A program made the translations under genes and the position numbers. Of a stretch of 64,000 nt of DNA, positions 41,541-50,903 are shown piece after piece. The notes below the pieces were generated by a model that was given only the letters and a program-made list of their open reading frames with translations, was not told the DNA's origin and did not search any database. The stretch covers positions 2,480,001-2,544,000 of the forward strand of contig CM073194.1 in NCBI GenBank assembly GCA_037042915.1. Direction: 5' to 3'. This DNA comes from Auricularia sp. M13. Taxonomy: Eukaryota > Basidiomycota > Agaricomycetes > Auriculariales > Auriculariaceae. Each line of letters begins with the position of its first letter. Position 1 is the first letter of the stretch.

Positions 41541-43246
41541 ACTTGACGGGCCAGCGGAAAAGTCGGTCGTTCTGGTTTCGCAAAATTCGGCACCGACTCG
41601 TTCACGCTGTGCTGCCGCGCGTGCTCGCCAGCCCGGCTTACAGAACTGAGTCCGCGTCTCTCGCCTCGAAGCCGACCTTGTCCTTCGCGCGGATCACCTC
41701 GACCACGCGCACTGCGCTCTTCTCGTCCGAGTCCACCACTCATGATCATCCCCGCGAGCCAAGCTTTCCCGCACGCTCGTAGGTTCGCGTCAACGTGCGC
41801 TGTCGATTGCTCGCGAATAGAAGCTGCAAAGTGCGCTCGTCAGCGCGATCGCGACCGGAGAGGGCCGATCTCGACCTGGCTCTCACCGTTGTTCACCACT
41901 TCGAACCGCCGCAAATTTGGCCCGCTTGGATGAGCCTCGTTCTGCGCTACCGATGAGTACAATTTTCTTGTCAATGGGTAAAGAGTCAAGATTTACTCAT
42001 AATTACCTCACGTTTCCCTTGCGGACTTGCGTCTGCCGACTTATAATTATCCACCCCGTCTCCCGTCTCCTCCTAACGCTCTCTGGTACCGAGTACGGCC
42101 CTTTCTTCTGCTCTCCGCATGTCGTCCATCGCCGTCAAAGTCAGTCTCGACGGTGGACTCCAAGTCCGCCAAACGCCCGCGTCTGACTCAGCTTGACGAA
42201 GCGCACCGAATGGTACGTTCCAAAAGTCTCCGTGTGTCCGGGGCGAGGTGCGTATGATAGAGATCCGCCCTTCCAATCGTGCAAGCACGAAGCCTGACAC
42301 GTCCTGTAGCTATTGTCGGCCTTGGGACGCATCACTCACGATCGCGACAAGAGCCCTCGCCGCGCTAAACGGCGACCGCTGCGTGATGCCAGAGGGCATA
42401 GGACGTTACCCCGACCTTCAAATCGCGTGCGCAAGTCGCTACGCGAGTGCGCTGGTCCCGGATGTCAACCTCGGACGACCAAGTCGCGATCGGCCCAACT
42501 CCAGCTCAGCTCCGAGCAGACGTGGGCTGGAGTGGACGTTTGCGTATACAGTACATCCCCAGGCCCGTCATACAGCGCTCGCAAGATACGCTGCGCGATT
42601 GGCAGCATTTCGTGGACGTCCGATCCTCTCCAGTGCCAGCGCCCCCACGATCCGCGCAACGCGATAAATCCGTGCATTCGATCGCACGGATAGGAATTTT
42701 ATACTCTAATCCAACACCCCCGCAAGCGTTGAAAGCTCCGGGCTGATGTGGACGCTGCTGACTCGGTGTGTGAGCTCGGGCACTCCGCTGCACACCGCTG
42801 ACGCCAGATTTCATTTCACGCGATTCGGCGCTCACATTCATTGTGCAGGACCTTGGTCCACTCACTCGCGAGCTCGGCTTCGCGCCTGAATGCGATTCGA
42901 GGCACGCCGACTCGGAGTCCACCTCGGTGAGCACGCGTCGGCTTCACCGACGGTAAGCTCATTATTCGCGCGATTTTGCACTCATATTCCCGATGCATGA
43001 CATCGAGTCAATCACCCTCGACCGCGATAGCGCGCCCGAGATCGATTCAAGGTGCGCCGAGTCGGTCGGTCTGCACAGCGGTAGACGGACTCGAGAACGC
43101 CACGGGCGCCACCCTGCACTCGCCACGCGAACCGTCACACTGCCGTCCCCTGCGCGCAGAAGCTGCCCCGAATCGGCGTAAACGCGGCGAGTCGGTTTGT
43201 ACGCGGACGACCAGTCGGCGTCACCGACGGAATTCTCGCCATCGCG
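41541..43246. repeat. GC-rich degenerate repetitive region, no convincing gene
   Basis: Many short words rich in CTCG, GCGC and CGAC recur. Three loosely similar segments start near 42795, 42928 and 43209: each has a CGRCKYCACCGACGG-like or related word, then a GCGCGATT/GCGCTATT word, then GCACTCATATTC-like sequence, later followed by CGACTCGG. CTGCGCGATTGGCAG occurs near 42590 and again near 43430. Open frames here are long only because the DNA is GC-rich, and none shows consistent start and splice signals. Confidence 0.4.
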
Positions 43247-44168
43247 CTATTCCACGCTCATTTTCGCGCTCAGGACACTCGCTTCAACCACCCACGGCCG
43301 CGCGGAACGCGACGTGCGCTCGGAACGCGAGGTACGCCCTCCGCTGGTTCTGCACGCTGGCCGACTCGGCTCACAGCGTCGCGCAGACGTCTGGGCCGCG
43401 TTAGCCTGCGCGCGTCGTACTCGCGGTGTCCTGCGCGATTGGCAGGACACGCGCCGTGACGCGGTGCGGTCGGTTTGCCCGTCAGGCGACCGAACCGACT
43501 CGGACACGCAGCAACGCCAAAAGCGTGTTCCGGCCGAGATTGTGGGCGCGGGAGGTGCGCATGGGGTGCAGTAACGACGTGCGGGTGTTGCGGGCGTGGG
43601 GGATGAAGCAGGGACTGTGTACGTACCTTTTCCGTAGTTTGCCAATACACATGCACTTGCACCTCCTCCGAACCGAGGCTCTTCGCGCGGCGCGGCGCGA
43701 AGGCAGTGTATGAGTCTATTGAATGCAAAGATTGATTAGCTGCGGGGATAACGACGATATGAAGAAAACTGAAAAACGCACTTGTGTGTCGATCGAATGT
43801 TCATCGCGTTGTGCAGCGTACGGCGCGCGCTGGACGGCGTCTGCGGTGTGACAGTACGTCAGTATTGTATAGGGCAGCGTCATAAACACAGTACATACGC
43901 ATATGCAGCCAAAACCGCGAGGAGATGGATTAGACGTTGAACGCGGGTCTTGCGATAGGATGTCTTGCACGCCAGTTGACGGATTCCTGAATGGATTCCA
44001 AGAGATGATGATGTATCAGATGTATACACGGAGATAAGACAGTTAATTAACGTACCTCGTTGATCCACCAGCCTGCGCCGACGATTGTGGAAACGCGACG
44101 GGTCGATGTCGAACGTCGTTGCGAGCGAACGCAACGTCGCATCGCGGTCGTTCGCCGGCGAGCAGCAT
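43247..44168 (-). CDS. Candidate spliced orphan gene (about 242 residues if the last exon is unspliced)
   Basis: Minus-strand model with exons 44056-44168, 43899-43986, 43782-43840 and 43247-43715. All three introns keep phase: 43987-44055 (donor GTACGT), 43841-43898 (donor GTATGT, CTGAC branch site) and 43716-43781 (donor GTGCGT, acceptor AATAG). A TATAAA box lies at 44305-44310, about 137 bp upstream of the chosen ATG at 44166-44168. The N-terminal part has no recognisable domain. The last exon runs into GC-rich degenerate repeat sequence and becomes Arg/Ser-rich, so it may really end by splicing at the GTACGT donor near 43635. No function can be assigned. The opposite strand is also open here because of GC content, so strand choice rests on the splice signals. 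Confidence 0.4.
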
Positions 44169-44704
44169 CGTGCACAGCTCGAAGGTGGCAACGAGCAGTG
44201 TTGCGCAGGCTTGCGAGAGCCGGTGCAGAGCCGTGAGCGGGAGGAGAGGACGAGGGAAGGGAGAGAAAGGCCGATGGCGAGTCTGACCCGCTTCCGCACC
44301 GACCTTTATACCCTCGCAGAACATCGCGCCGGCGACATCTTCTCCGGCAGACGGCTGCGGAGGCTGACAGGTGCACTATCGTACGAGATGTACCGTGGGA
44401 AGGGCGACGCGTCGGCGCCGAGACCGCCGGGCCCGCTCGCAACGACGATTCCTCGCCGCCCGACGCGTCCCTCGCCTCCCTCTTTCCCGCGGGGCAGCGC
44501 GCGCGGCGCGCGCGGGACGATCAAACTGCGGTGCAACGTGCAATATGCAGCAATAGATTTGGCAACGAAGTCGGGGCACACCCGCCGGTCGCGGCAAAGA
44601 TCACATGACATGACAAAGTTTACTCATTTCATCTCCGTTCGCGCCTTGCCAACCGCATAAAAATCCCCAACGCCCTGTCCGTCTCCTCAGTCAAGTTGTC
44701 CGCC
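44169..44704. other. Divergent intergenic region between two candidate genes
   Basis: It holds the minus-strand TATAAA at 44305 and, on the plus strand, CATAAAAA at 44656-44663 about 42 bp upstream of an ATG at 44705. The piece in between is GC-rich with an Arg/Gly-coding open frame on the plus strand that I do not accept as a gene. Confidence 0.35.
44305..44310 (-). promoter_or_regulatory. TATA box of the 43.2-44.2 kb candidate gene
   Basis: TATAAA on the minus strand within GAGGGTATAAAGG, 137 bp upstream of the proposed ATG, followed by a pyrimidine-rich stretch typical of fungal leaders. Confidence 0.45.
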
Positions 44705-45434
44705 ATGCTGCCGTGCTGCCAGACACAGGTGGGAGTCGATGCTGCGGTCCACGCTGGACGTCCGATCCCGACAGCGTTCGCATGCCGGCTGTTTCCGCAT
44801 CTCTGCTCCCAACCCCCACCATCCCCGATTCATCGACCGTTCCTTCGCTCACGGCGAAGATATGCTGCCCTCGTCGATGCACTCTTATTGCACAGTTGGC
44901 GACGGCGTTGGAGAAGGCCAATATCAGGTGAGTTTTTCGTGACCTCCTCGGACTCGCAGCGACATCTGACGGGACGGGCGTACACTCGCAGCGCGGCCGC
45001 ACGCTCTACTGTGCCGCAGTACCCAGCCCATTCTGCATGTCCAATCAAGCTTGGAAATGCATTCTTGAATAGTGAGTTCCGTCTCCTTGGTGCTGGTGTC
45101 CACCCCATCCACTCGTCCCTTCCCTGCACACCCGCCGCCCTCGTTGAACGGATTTTCTCGTTATTCCCACATCATTCTACCAGGTCTGGTGCGCATGACG
45201 TGCACGCCCACTCATTTCGCGGTGTTTCGGCGCGATGCAGCAGCTTCAGCTGCCGCGGTCATTCACGTGTGCCCTGCGAGCATCCTGCTAGGGTGCAGCG
45301 TTGCACTTTCCCATCAAAAAATGCGTTTTCCCATCAAAATTTGCTGCACGACCGACTTTTTTCTGGGAAGCGCACCGCGCGGAGCGCGCCCACTGATTTG
45401 GCCCAGCCTGCGTGATCAGCAGCACTGCTGCTGA
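44705..45434 (+). CDS. Candidate small spliced gene, frame unresolved
   Basis: A TATA-like CATAAAAA sits at 44656-44663 and the first ATG is at 44705. A strong donor GTGAGT at 44928 pairs with the acceptor at 44991, giving a 64-nt intron with a CTGAC branch site. A second GTGAGT donor at 45070-45075 can pair with an acceptor near 45182. Because all three frames stay open through the first exon, at least two products are possible: a short one ending at the TAG near 45070, starting from the ATG at 44705 or 44739, or a longer one starting at the ATG at 44779 and ending at 45434 in a Cys-containing tail. I recognise no domain. The 3' part contains a repeated TTTCCCATCAAAA word (45307, 45328). Existence of a spliced transcript is more likely than any particular protein. 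Confidence 0.3.
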
Positions 45435-45640
45435 ACAGCTTGTGCTCTCCCTGCCGTCGTGGACATGGTACGCCCGCGTCATCTCGTTGTTGCTTTTTTC
45501 TGACATCCGCCTGCAGTCCATCTCGCTGAATTTTGCGAGACGGCGCAGAGCGGTGTTCCGGCTCTGCTGTATCTGAGGAGCTAAAGATTTAAAAAATGAA
45601 TTCAGTGCTATTGTAGACGTTCAAGCGCCTGCAGACTCAC
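45435..45640. other. Spacer between candidate gene and SAM synthetase fragment
   Basis: No supported gene. The side next to 45641 begins as the donor end of an intron of the SAM synthetase fragment (GTGAGT on the minus strand at 45635-45640), but no continuation of that gene follows. Confidence 0.4.
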
Positions 45641-45823
45641 GATAGCATCGGAGACCTGGTCGCAAATTTTTTCTGTCGTACGAGGTCAGTCCGTGACGAG
45701 ACGCCGGCCGAAAAGCGGTCCAAGCGCACCAGGGTGGCCCTCGCCGACAGACTCGGACGTGGAGAGGAAGTGGCCAGGAGGCAGTGCAGCGGCGTGAGCA
45801 ACTCCGTTGGGGGCCGTTGGGAT
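45641..45823 (-). pseudogene. Broken 5' fragment of an S-adenosylmethionine synthetase gene
   Basis: Minus-strand exon 45730-45823 encodes [17 protein letters not shown]. A 57-nt intron (45673-45729; donor GTGCGC, CTGAC branch, CAG acceptor) joins in phase to exon 45641-45672, which encodes KICDQVSDAI followed by a GTGAGT donor. This matches the N-terminus of eukaryotic methionine adenosyltransferase ([20 protein letters not shown]), the enzyme making S-adenosylmethionine from methionine and ATP. The rest of the enzyme (normally near 390-400 residues) is absent downstream. The expected start reads ATC CCA instead of ATG CCA, the usual Phe of FLFTSES is Ser, and the Asp of GHPDK reads as Glu (split codon G|AA). 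A pyrimidine-rich leader-like stretch precedes the coding part, so the piece seems to carry its own 5' untranslated region. I read it as a truncated, non-functional copy, with the true gene elsewhere in the genome. Confidence 0.8.
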
Positions 45824-46495
45824 GAAGGGAGGATGGAGGGAGTGGAGGAAGGAGGAGGCTGGGATGCGGAAGAAAGCAGACCAGGCAGGAGTCGCGTTGA
45901 CGTCAAGTCCGAAGTGCAAAACGGCAAATCGCGCACCGCCACCGTTCTCTTCTTCTTGCACGCGGGCGGCGGCGCGCCAGCGCCGTCCGCCCTCAGCAGG
46001 GCGTCCTCGCTGCTGCCCGCGGCGTCGTCGTCACAGACGGACAACGGGCGGCGGAAACCGTGGGCAAGGGCGTTGCGGTCGCCGTAGCTCAGGAAGAGCA
46101 CCGTCCCAGCTGCGCGTCGTCACGCTCGAGCAGGCGTTGCCGGTGAGCTCGCCGTCGAGCAGGACGTTAACGCGATGATGGCGTGCGCAAAAATCGTCGT
46201 GGGAGGGCGCGCCGAGAGCGCGTGGAGGGTGCGCCTGTCGAGGGCGCGTGCGGACGTCGTGCAAGTGCAAAGATTGTGGCAATGCACCGCCGACTCCGCC
46301 CGTGCCGTGATCTCGGCGCGATCAACACAGATCGCGCCGAGTCGTGTGCCTATTCCTTCGAAAAATCTTCAATTTGCAAGCTGATAAGTCAGATAAACAA
46401 GATAGAGACGCATTAATTCAATGGAAATGCTCCAAAAAGCCATGAGCTGAGTTACAAGAGTGACAGCTCACTCTTGTTTCTTTACTTCTTACGCG
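45824..46495. other. Region between the SAM synthetase fragment and the acidic-repeat gene
   Basis: The side next to 45823 is the pyrimidine-rich leader of the fragment on the minus strand. Further up, both strands have GC-rich open frames, including a minus-strand frame around 45980-46280, but start, splice and frame do not fit together. Toward 46400 the DNA becomes AT-richer, probably promoter of the plus-strand gene starting at 46496. Confidence 0.35.
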
Positions 46496-47749
46496 ATGCC
46501 CGTCAACGACTCGTCCTGCGCGCCCGTGGGCCCCTCCTCTGTCGATGGCGCTAGCATAAGCAAGAGATGCCGCGCTGCACATGGCGCTCACGTCGACGCG
46601 GACTCTCGGAACAAGGGGAGGTCCTGCGGCGGAGGCGCGCGCGTCAAGCACCTAGACCCCAGCATCGGCCACAAGTCCCGCGTCAACGACAACGCCCGCG
46701 ACGACGCCAACGACGTCAGTGGGTCTGTCAAAAATGGTGCTGGCGTCGACGACGGCGCTCGCGCTGAGGACGGCGCTCTCGTCGACGACACCACCAGCGC
46801 TGAGGACGGCGCTCGCGTGGACGACGACGCGAACGTTGACGACGTCACCCGCGCCGAGGACGGGTCCAACGCCGAGGACGGATCTCGTGCCGACGAGGAC
46901 GTTCGCGTCGACGACGTCACGAGCCCCGAGGACGGGTCTCGCGTCGATGATGGCGCTGGCGTCGACGACGTCCCGAGCGTCGACGACGTTACGAGCGCTG
47001 AGGAGGGGCCTCGCGTCGACGACGACGCTGGCGTTGACGTCGCTGGCGTCCAGGATGGCGCTCGCGGCGACGATGGCCCTGGCATCCAGGATGGCGCTCG
47101 CGGCGACGATGGCCCTGGCATCCAGGATGGCGCTCTCGACGACGCCGTCGCTCGTTCCGAGGACGACACTGGCGCCGAGGACTACACTCGCGCCGAGGAT
47201 GCGCGCGCCGACGCCGACACTGGCGCCGAGGACGACATGGGCGCCGACGAGGGGTCTCGCGCCAACCATGGCGCTCACGGCGACGTCGTTATAACTGTTC
47301 AGCCGATGCAGCTGGTAAGCTATGGGCCTCTCTTTTCTAATTATTATATTTGCTCACCGTCGCCGAGGCCGACGCGGGTGCGGACCCACAGGACTTCAAT
47401 GTCCCAGCCGGTACTGGACAACTGCAGGTATGTTTCAGTTTGGCCAATAGATTCGTATTGCACTCACCATTATCAGGCGATTTGTCTTGTTCTCTGGTGG
47501 TTCTGGATCGTCCTGCGTGGCGATCGACTTGCGTTTCCACCGTACTGCGTGGCGACGGTCGTCTTACTTTCCCTCGTGCTCACCATCTTTGCGGGTGCCG
47601 CCTTACTCAACGCCGTGTATCCGGGGCACCAGGCTGCGATCAACAATGTCGCTCGCACTGCGGGCATTATTGTTGGGATTCTCGGCTACTTCGCAGCTAA
47701 AGCCTGCGTAGATGCTGTCCGCTCCCGCGCCGCTGCGAGTCCTGTCTGA
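46496..47749 (+). CDS. Acidic-repeat protein with hydrophobic C-terminus (383 residues)
   Basis: Exons 46496-47314, 47368-47427 and 47477-47749. Introns of 53 nt (donor GTAAGC) and 49 nt (donor GTATGT, acceptor TATCAG) both fall between codons. I chose the ATG at 46496; the frame is open further up only from a GTG at 46460. Residues ~70-260 are imperfect repeats of about 10-12 residues built from VDD, AEDG, SRVDDG and similar words, giving a strongly acidic stretch. The 36-bp unit encoding ARGDDGPGIQDG occurs twice in tandem at 47065-47136. The last ~90 residues hold three hydrophobic stretches (AICLVLWWFWIVL; ATVVLLSLVLTIFAGAALL; TAGIIVGILGYFAAKA), so a membrane protein with a long acidic domain on one side is likely. 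I do not recognise a family. Intron 1 could alternatively end at 47391. Confidence 0.6.
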   Translation: MPVNDSSCAPVGPSSVDGASISKRCRAAHGAHVDADSRNKGRSCGGGARVKHLDPSIGHKSRVNDNARDDANDVSGSVKNGAGVDDGARAEDGALVDDTTSAEDGARVDDDANVDDVTRAEDGSNAEDGSRADEDVRVDDVTSPEDGSRVDDGAGVDDVPSVDDVTSAEEGPRVDDDAGVDVAGVQDGARGDDGPGIQDGARGDDGPGIQDGALDDAVARSEDDTGAEDYTRAEDARADADTGAEDDMGADEGSRANHGAHGDVVITVQPMQLVSYGPLFSNYYICSPSPRPTRVRTHRTSMSQPVLDNCRYVSVWPIDSYCTHHYQAICLVLWWFWIVLRGDRLAFPPYCVATVVLLSLVLTIFAGAALLNAVYPGHQAAINNVARTAGIIVGILGYFAAKACVDAVRSRAAASPV

Positions 47750-47921
47750 GAATCTCGTGAGCTCATGGTTACTATTCAGTAATCATTTCTTGTTGTAGCC
47801 ATACGCCCTTTTTCTTGATCGTGCTGTGTCCAGCTGCCATGCATTGACCTGCTTTCTTGACTCACGTAATCCTCGCAATGATGCTTGATATGTCTTGTAT
47901 TACTACCCGGAAAATGAATTG

Positions 47922-48813
47922 TCATATATGAACATCCACTGTATACACGACCGTCAGCTAATCCGCATACCGTGACACTCAGGTTGGAACTTACTATCAT
48001 CACACGTCCCGGATGCGAGCTCGATAGCGGCGGGGGTAAACCAACGGGAATATCGATCCTTCGCGCTGCACAGCAGCCCATTGAATTGATATTATTTGCT
48101 TTTCATAATTTAGAAAAAAAGCTGAGTTGATTCACGCACCGCCCGCAGTAGGCGGGCTTTCCCGGCGTGTTCCCCGGCGCTTCAACCACGAGTCCGCGGA
48201 GAAGCGGAAAAACCGCAGGGACCTCAGCATCTCTTCCTCGAGCAGTGCTCGAGACAAAGGACCTGTTTGAATTGTTCGGGCCTGTTGTACCTGTCGTCGT
48301 TCACGAAAGAGCCGGGGAGAGCGAGTGCGACGTCTGCAGTGTGAGACTCATCGGAAGCGCTGGCATCTTCGTCATCGCCCGGGCCGCCCGTAGCCTGGAA
48401 CAGCGTCGCAAACGTAGATAGCTGCCAGCTACGCCACGCTCTTATCCTGTGAAGAAGGCCGCCCTGTTTCGAATCGATGTCGTCCCGCTGAGAATCGTTT
48501 TTTTGCGCCTCCCGCGGCAAACGAAGCTGAACTCTGAGCGCCGTATCTAATGTCAGTAATTGCGAGGACGACGGCGAAGGTGTAGACGACGAGCATACCC
48601 ATGCTCAGGCTGCCAAAAGTGTCCGTGCATTGCTCATTGCCCATGGCGCCACCTGACGCAATTTCTAAGCTGCTGGCCACAGGAAAGGTAGTCAGCCGCC
48701 TATTCGTCAGAAACACGGAAACGCACTTACATTTGTCTGGTCGTAATCGTGCGAGAGCCTCGTCTGCCCCTAGATGATCTGGTAGCTGATTTGTACCACC
48801 AGCCGCTGCTCAT
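47922..48813 (-). CDS. Spliced orphan gene, about 203 residues
   Basis: Minus-strand model: exons 48731-48813, 48599-48672, 48263-48546, 48140-48222, 47995-48065 and 47922-47938. Introns at 48673-48730 (GTAAGT, CTGAC branch), 48547-48598 (GTATGC, CTGAC) and 47939-47994 (GTAAGT, CTGAC, ACAG) are strong; 48066-48139 (GTGCGT) is reasonable; 48223-48262 (40 nt, GTCCTT) is weak. All phases agree. The product starts MSSGWWYKSATRSSRG and is polar and charged in the middle (KNDSQRDDIDSKQGG; GGPGDDEDASASDES). No domain is recognised. A different middle splice would place the last exons in another frame, ending near 47776. Read without splicing, exon 2 and intron 2 mimic a membrane segment, which I think is an artefact of reading through the intron. 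Confidence 0.5.
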
Positions 48814-49405
48814 CTGACTCGCGCTGCACGCAGTGGTTACTCGTTGGCTCGCAATCGAAACAGGCGCCACTGACTTGGCCAGCAGCAGCTCATTCGGTAC
48901 ATGACCCTGGGAGCCGTGCCCGACGACGTGAACGAGATCTGAGGGTCTGGGCTTCCGATTTTACACGCGCGCTACCCAATTTTTCAGCCGTACTGCGTTC
49001 AGCTCGCCGAGAGCGCGTCGAGCTCTTTGATGGCGATGAGCTCGACATGGTTAGAAAACCACGCGTGTTTCTGGTGGGACTGGGACTCCTTGCGCAGCTA
49101 CGCGACCACCACCGCGCGCCCGTCTTGCTCCGCGCTAAATCGATGTGCCGCGCTACCATGCGCAGTCGATTGACGAGCTCGCCGGCGGTGGCTTGGTGCT
49201 CACCCCGCTCGCCATCGCCGTAACTTCACGCTACAACACCCTTGGAGATGGTCTTGACGCCGCGGTCGACAATCACGACGCTCTGCCCGACGCGCTAACC
49301 GGCGAGCAGGATATTGCAGACGTGTTGCTCTGTGGGTCGGGTCGCTCTCCGCGCGCGTCCAAACCTGCTGCCAATTCGAGTTCGCTGCATCAGCAACCTC
49401 GCGAA
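48814..49405. other. Region upstream of the 203-residue gene; coding traces only
   Basis: Minus-strand traces such as KHAWFSNHVELIAIKELDAL (near 49010-49070) and GQSVVIVDRGVKTISKG (near 49230-49290) look protein-like but are interrupted and I could not splice them into a model. They may be further exons of the gene ending at 49406 or decayed coding sequence. The plus strand has one long frame here, opening from GTG, which I do not accept. Confidence 0.3.
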
Positions 49406-49992
49406 TCAGCGTCGCCCACGACTAACGACGACGCTGCTGACCACCGTGTCGTCGCTCGGGATGATTTGGACGCAATCCACGACGACGTCGTCGACACTTT
49501 TGTTGGTTATTGGGCAAAAATTCTTGCAATTCTTGCATTTCTTAAGCGGGTGGTCGAGGTTCGCGTCCACTGGTAGTTGTTTGACCGCATGCTCACCTTC
49601 GGCAGATAATCGGGACCCAGCTCGCCACTCTGTGCGTGCGCGTGGGGATAGTACGCCCTGCCATGTACGCGAGCAAGCTTGAGATGGCGGCTCTGTTTTG
49701 CTACAGCTTGGTCGTCCTTTTCATCGAGGGCAAATCCGGCGTTTTTCCTTCGCGGCACTCCTCGGCGCCGCTGTGTTCGGGTATTCTGCAAAGAAATTGG
49801 TCAGGACTCGCGGTTCGTGAGGACGGCGCATCTCACTATCCTGTCTTGATGTATCGATATCGCTGCATGGTGTTTCTTCTTGTTCCGCATCTGTCTTAAT
49901 AAGACAACCAAATTGTAATGGTGTTTTTTTGAACAGTAGTTGACTTGATATAGTGGCTGACACTGGAGGTCTGCTATAGCCGTCAGTAACAT
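49406..49992 (-). CDS. Basic orphan protein with a small Cys cluster (159 residues)
   Basis: Exons 49837-49992, 49597-49785 and 49406-49540 on the minus strand; both introns lie between codons. Intron 49786-49836 has donor GTGAGA, a CTGACC branch site and TTTGCAG acceptor; intron 49541-49596 has donor GTGAGC. The start is the ATG at 49990-49992. The N-terminal half is rich in Lys, Arg and His (RQMRNKKKHHAAISIHQ; NTRTQRRRGVPRRKN), suggesting a nuclear or nucleic-acid-binding protein. The last exon opens with KCKNCKNFC, a compact C-x2-C-x3-C cluster, then a Val/Asp-rich tail. A GTTAGT donor 24 nt before the stop could extend the gene further left. No family recognised. Confidence 0.5.
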
Positions 49993-50374
49993 GAAAACGC
50001 AACGGGATTAACTCACAGATAATGCCGAGCAATCAGCCACCGCGGGATACTCCGATATCATCTCTCCGATGTCATCATTACGAGAACGGAATCCCGCCGC
50101 GCGCGTTAATTCCCTGGACTACATCCCGGCGCGGATACAAGAGTAACATAAATTTCTCGGTGTACAATATCGTGGTATGTACATCGAATATTGGGCCGGG
50201 ACGGTGATGGCGGCGTATGGGATGCGGCGGCAGGAGCGCGCGGACCGTCCGCGCAGCCGAGCGATGTGGGGAGCACACAGTTGTTTGTGTGCCCCGGGTT
50301 ATGCGCAGTGAGAGAATGCAGATCAGCGACGGACGGGTGTCAGAATATGGTGGGTTCTGAGATTCTTGAAGCAT
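49993..50374. other. Intergenic region, no firm gene
   Basis: Likely 5' region of the minus-strand gene starting at 49992 and 3' end of the next minus-strand gene. A short minus-strand reading frame from an ATG near 50072 with a GTGAGT intron can give a 40-residue peptide, too short to call. Confidence 0.3.
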
Positions 50375-50903
50375 TCAACGACGGTGGTCGCGAGAAGCTG
50401 CTGGAATGGATGGACAGCATGGAGACCTGCAAGTGGAAAACGTCAGCCACGGCCGCAGAGGTGGGGAGTGCTGCGGGGACGTCGCGCTGTACGGGACGTG
50501 AGATTCGCCCTCGAGGTTTTCCTTGTCATTGGTACTAGGCATTTCCGATTGTGCCACCAAGGATTCTGCCCAAACCTGGCATTCAGAATCGCGCTCAAGC
50601 CGCGCGGTGAACTAATACTTCATTTAGGCTCATTTTATTGCCGACAATCAACACATGTACATGCTCACCATGTAGTAGCTCTGATGATATCCCGTGAAGC
50701 ATGCCTCGGCGCGAGAGCGGGTTGGAATGCTGAAAAGAAATTGGCAACCAGTTGGCGGGGAAGTCGGCCGGACGAGAATTAGTGTGCGACGGACCAGCTG
50801 CAGGATACGGAACTTCGGCGGGCACAACGGAGCCAGTTGCGACGACGCGATGTGCATCGTCGTGCTGATAATACTCAGGCCGTAGAGCGTGGGGATGGAA
50901 CAT
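50375..50903 (-). CDS. Pro/His/Ser-rich orphan protein (about 141 residues)
   Basis: Exons 50669-50903 and 50375-50565 on the minus strand, joined across a 103-nt intron (donor GTGAGC, acceptor GGGCAG) that splits a codon after its first base. Start is the ATG at 50901-50903. The product begins MFHPHALRPEYYQHDDAHRV and contains MPSTNDKENLEGESHVPYSA, the composition of a disordered regulatory protein. A good acceptor (branch GCTGACG, TTTTCCACTTGCAG) inside the last exon near 50430 suggests a further intron, which would give a different C-terminus ending near 50345. No domain recognised. Confidence 0.42.

Noticed and set aside
44085-44660. Plus-strand frame of 191 codons
   Set aside because: It starts from a non-ATG codon, is Arg/Gly-rich and lies antisense to a minus-strand model with three phase-consistent introns and a TATA box.
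45686-45961. Reading the SAM synthetase fragment as an intact short protein
   Set aside because: The frame opens from GTG far upstream and ignores a clear intron; the coding match begins only near 45823 and stops after the second exon.
48429-48716. Small membrane protein with a hydrophobic segment
   Set aside because: The hydrophobic segment coincides with an intron having donor GTATGC, CTGAC branch and TAG acceptor; splicing it out joins two phase-consistent exons.
49145-49576. Plus-strand frame of 143 codons
   Set aside because: It begins at GTG, and the minus strand has better splice-supported coding over the same DNA.
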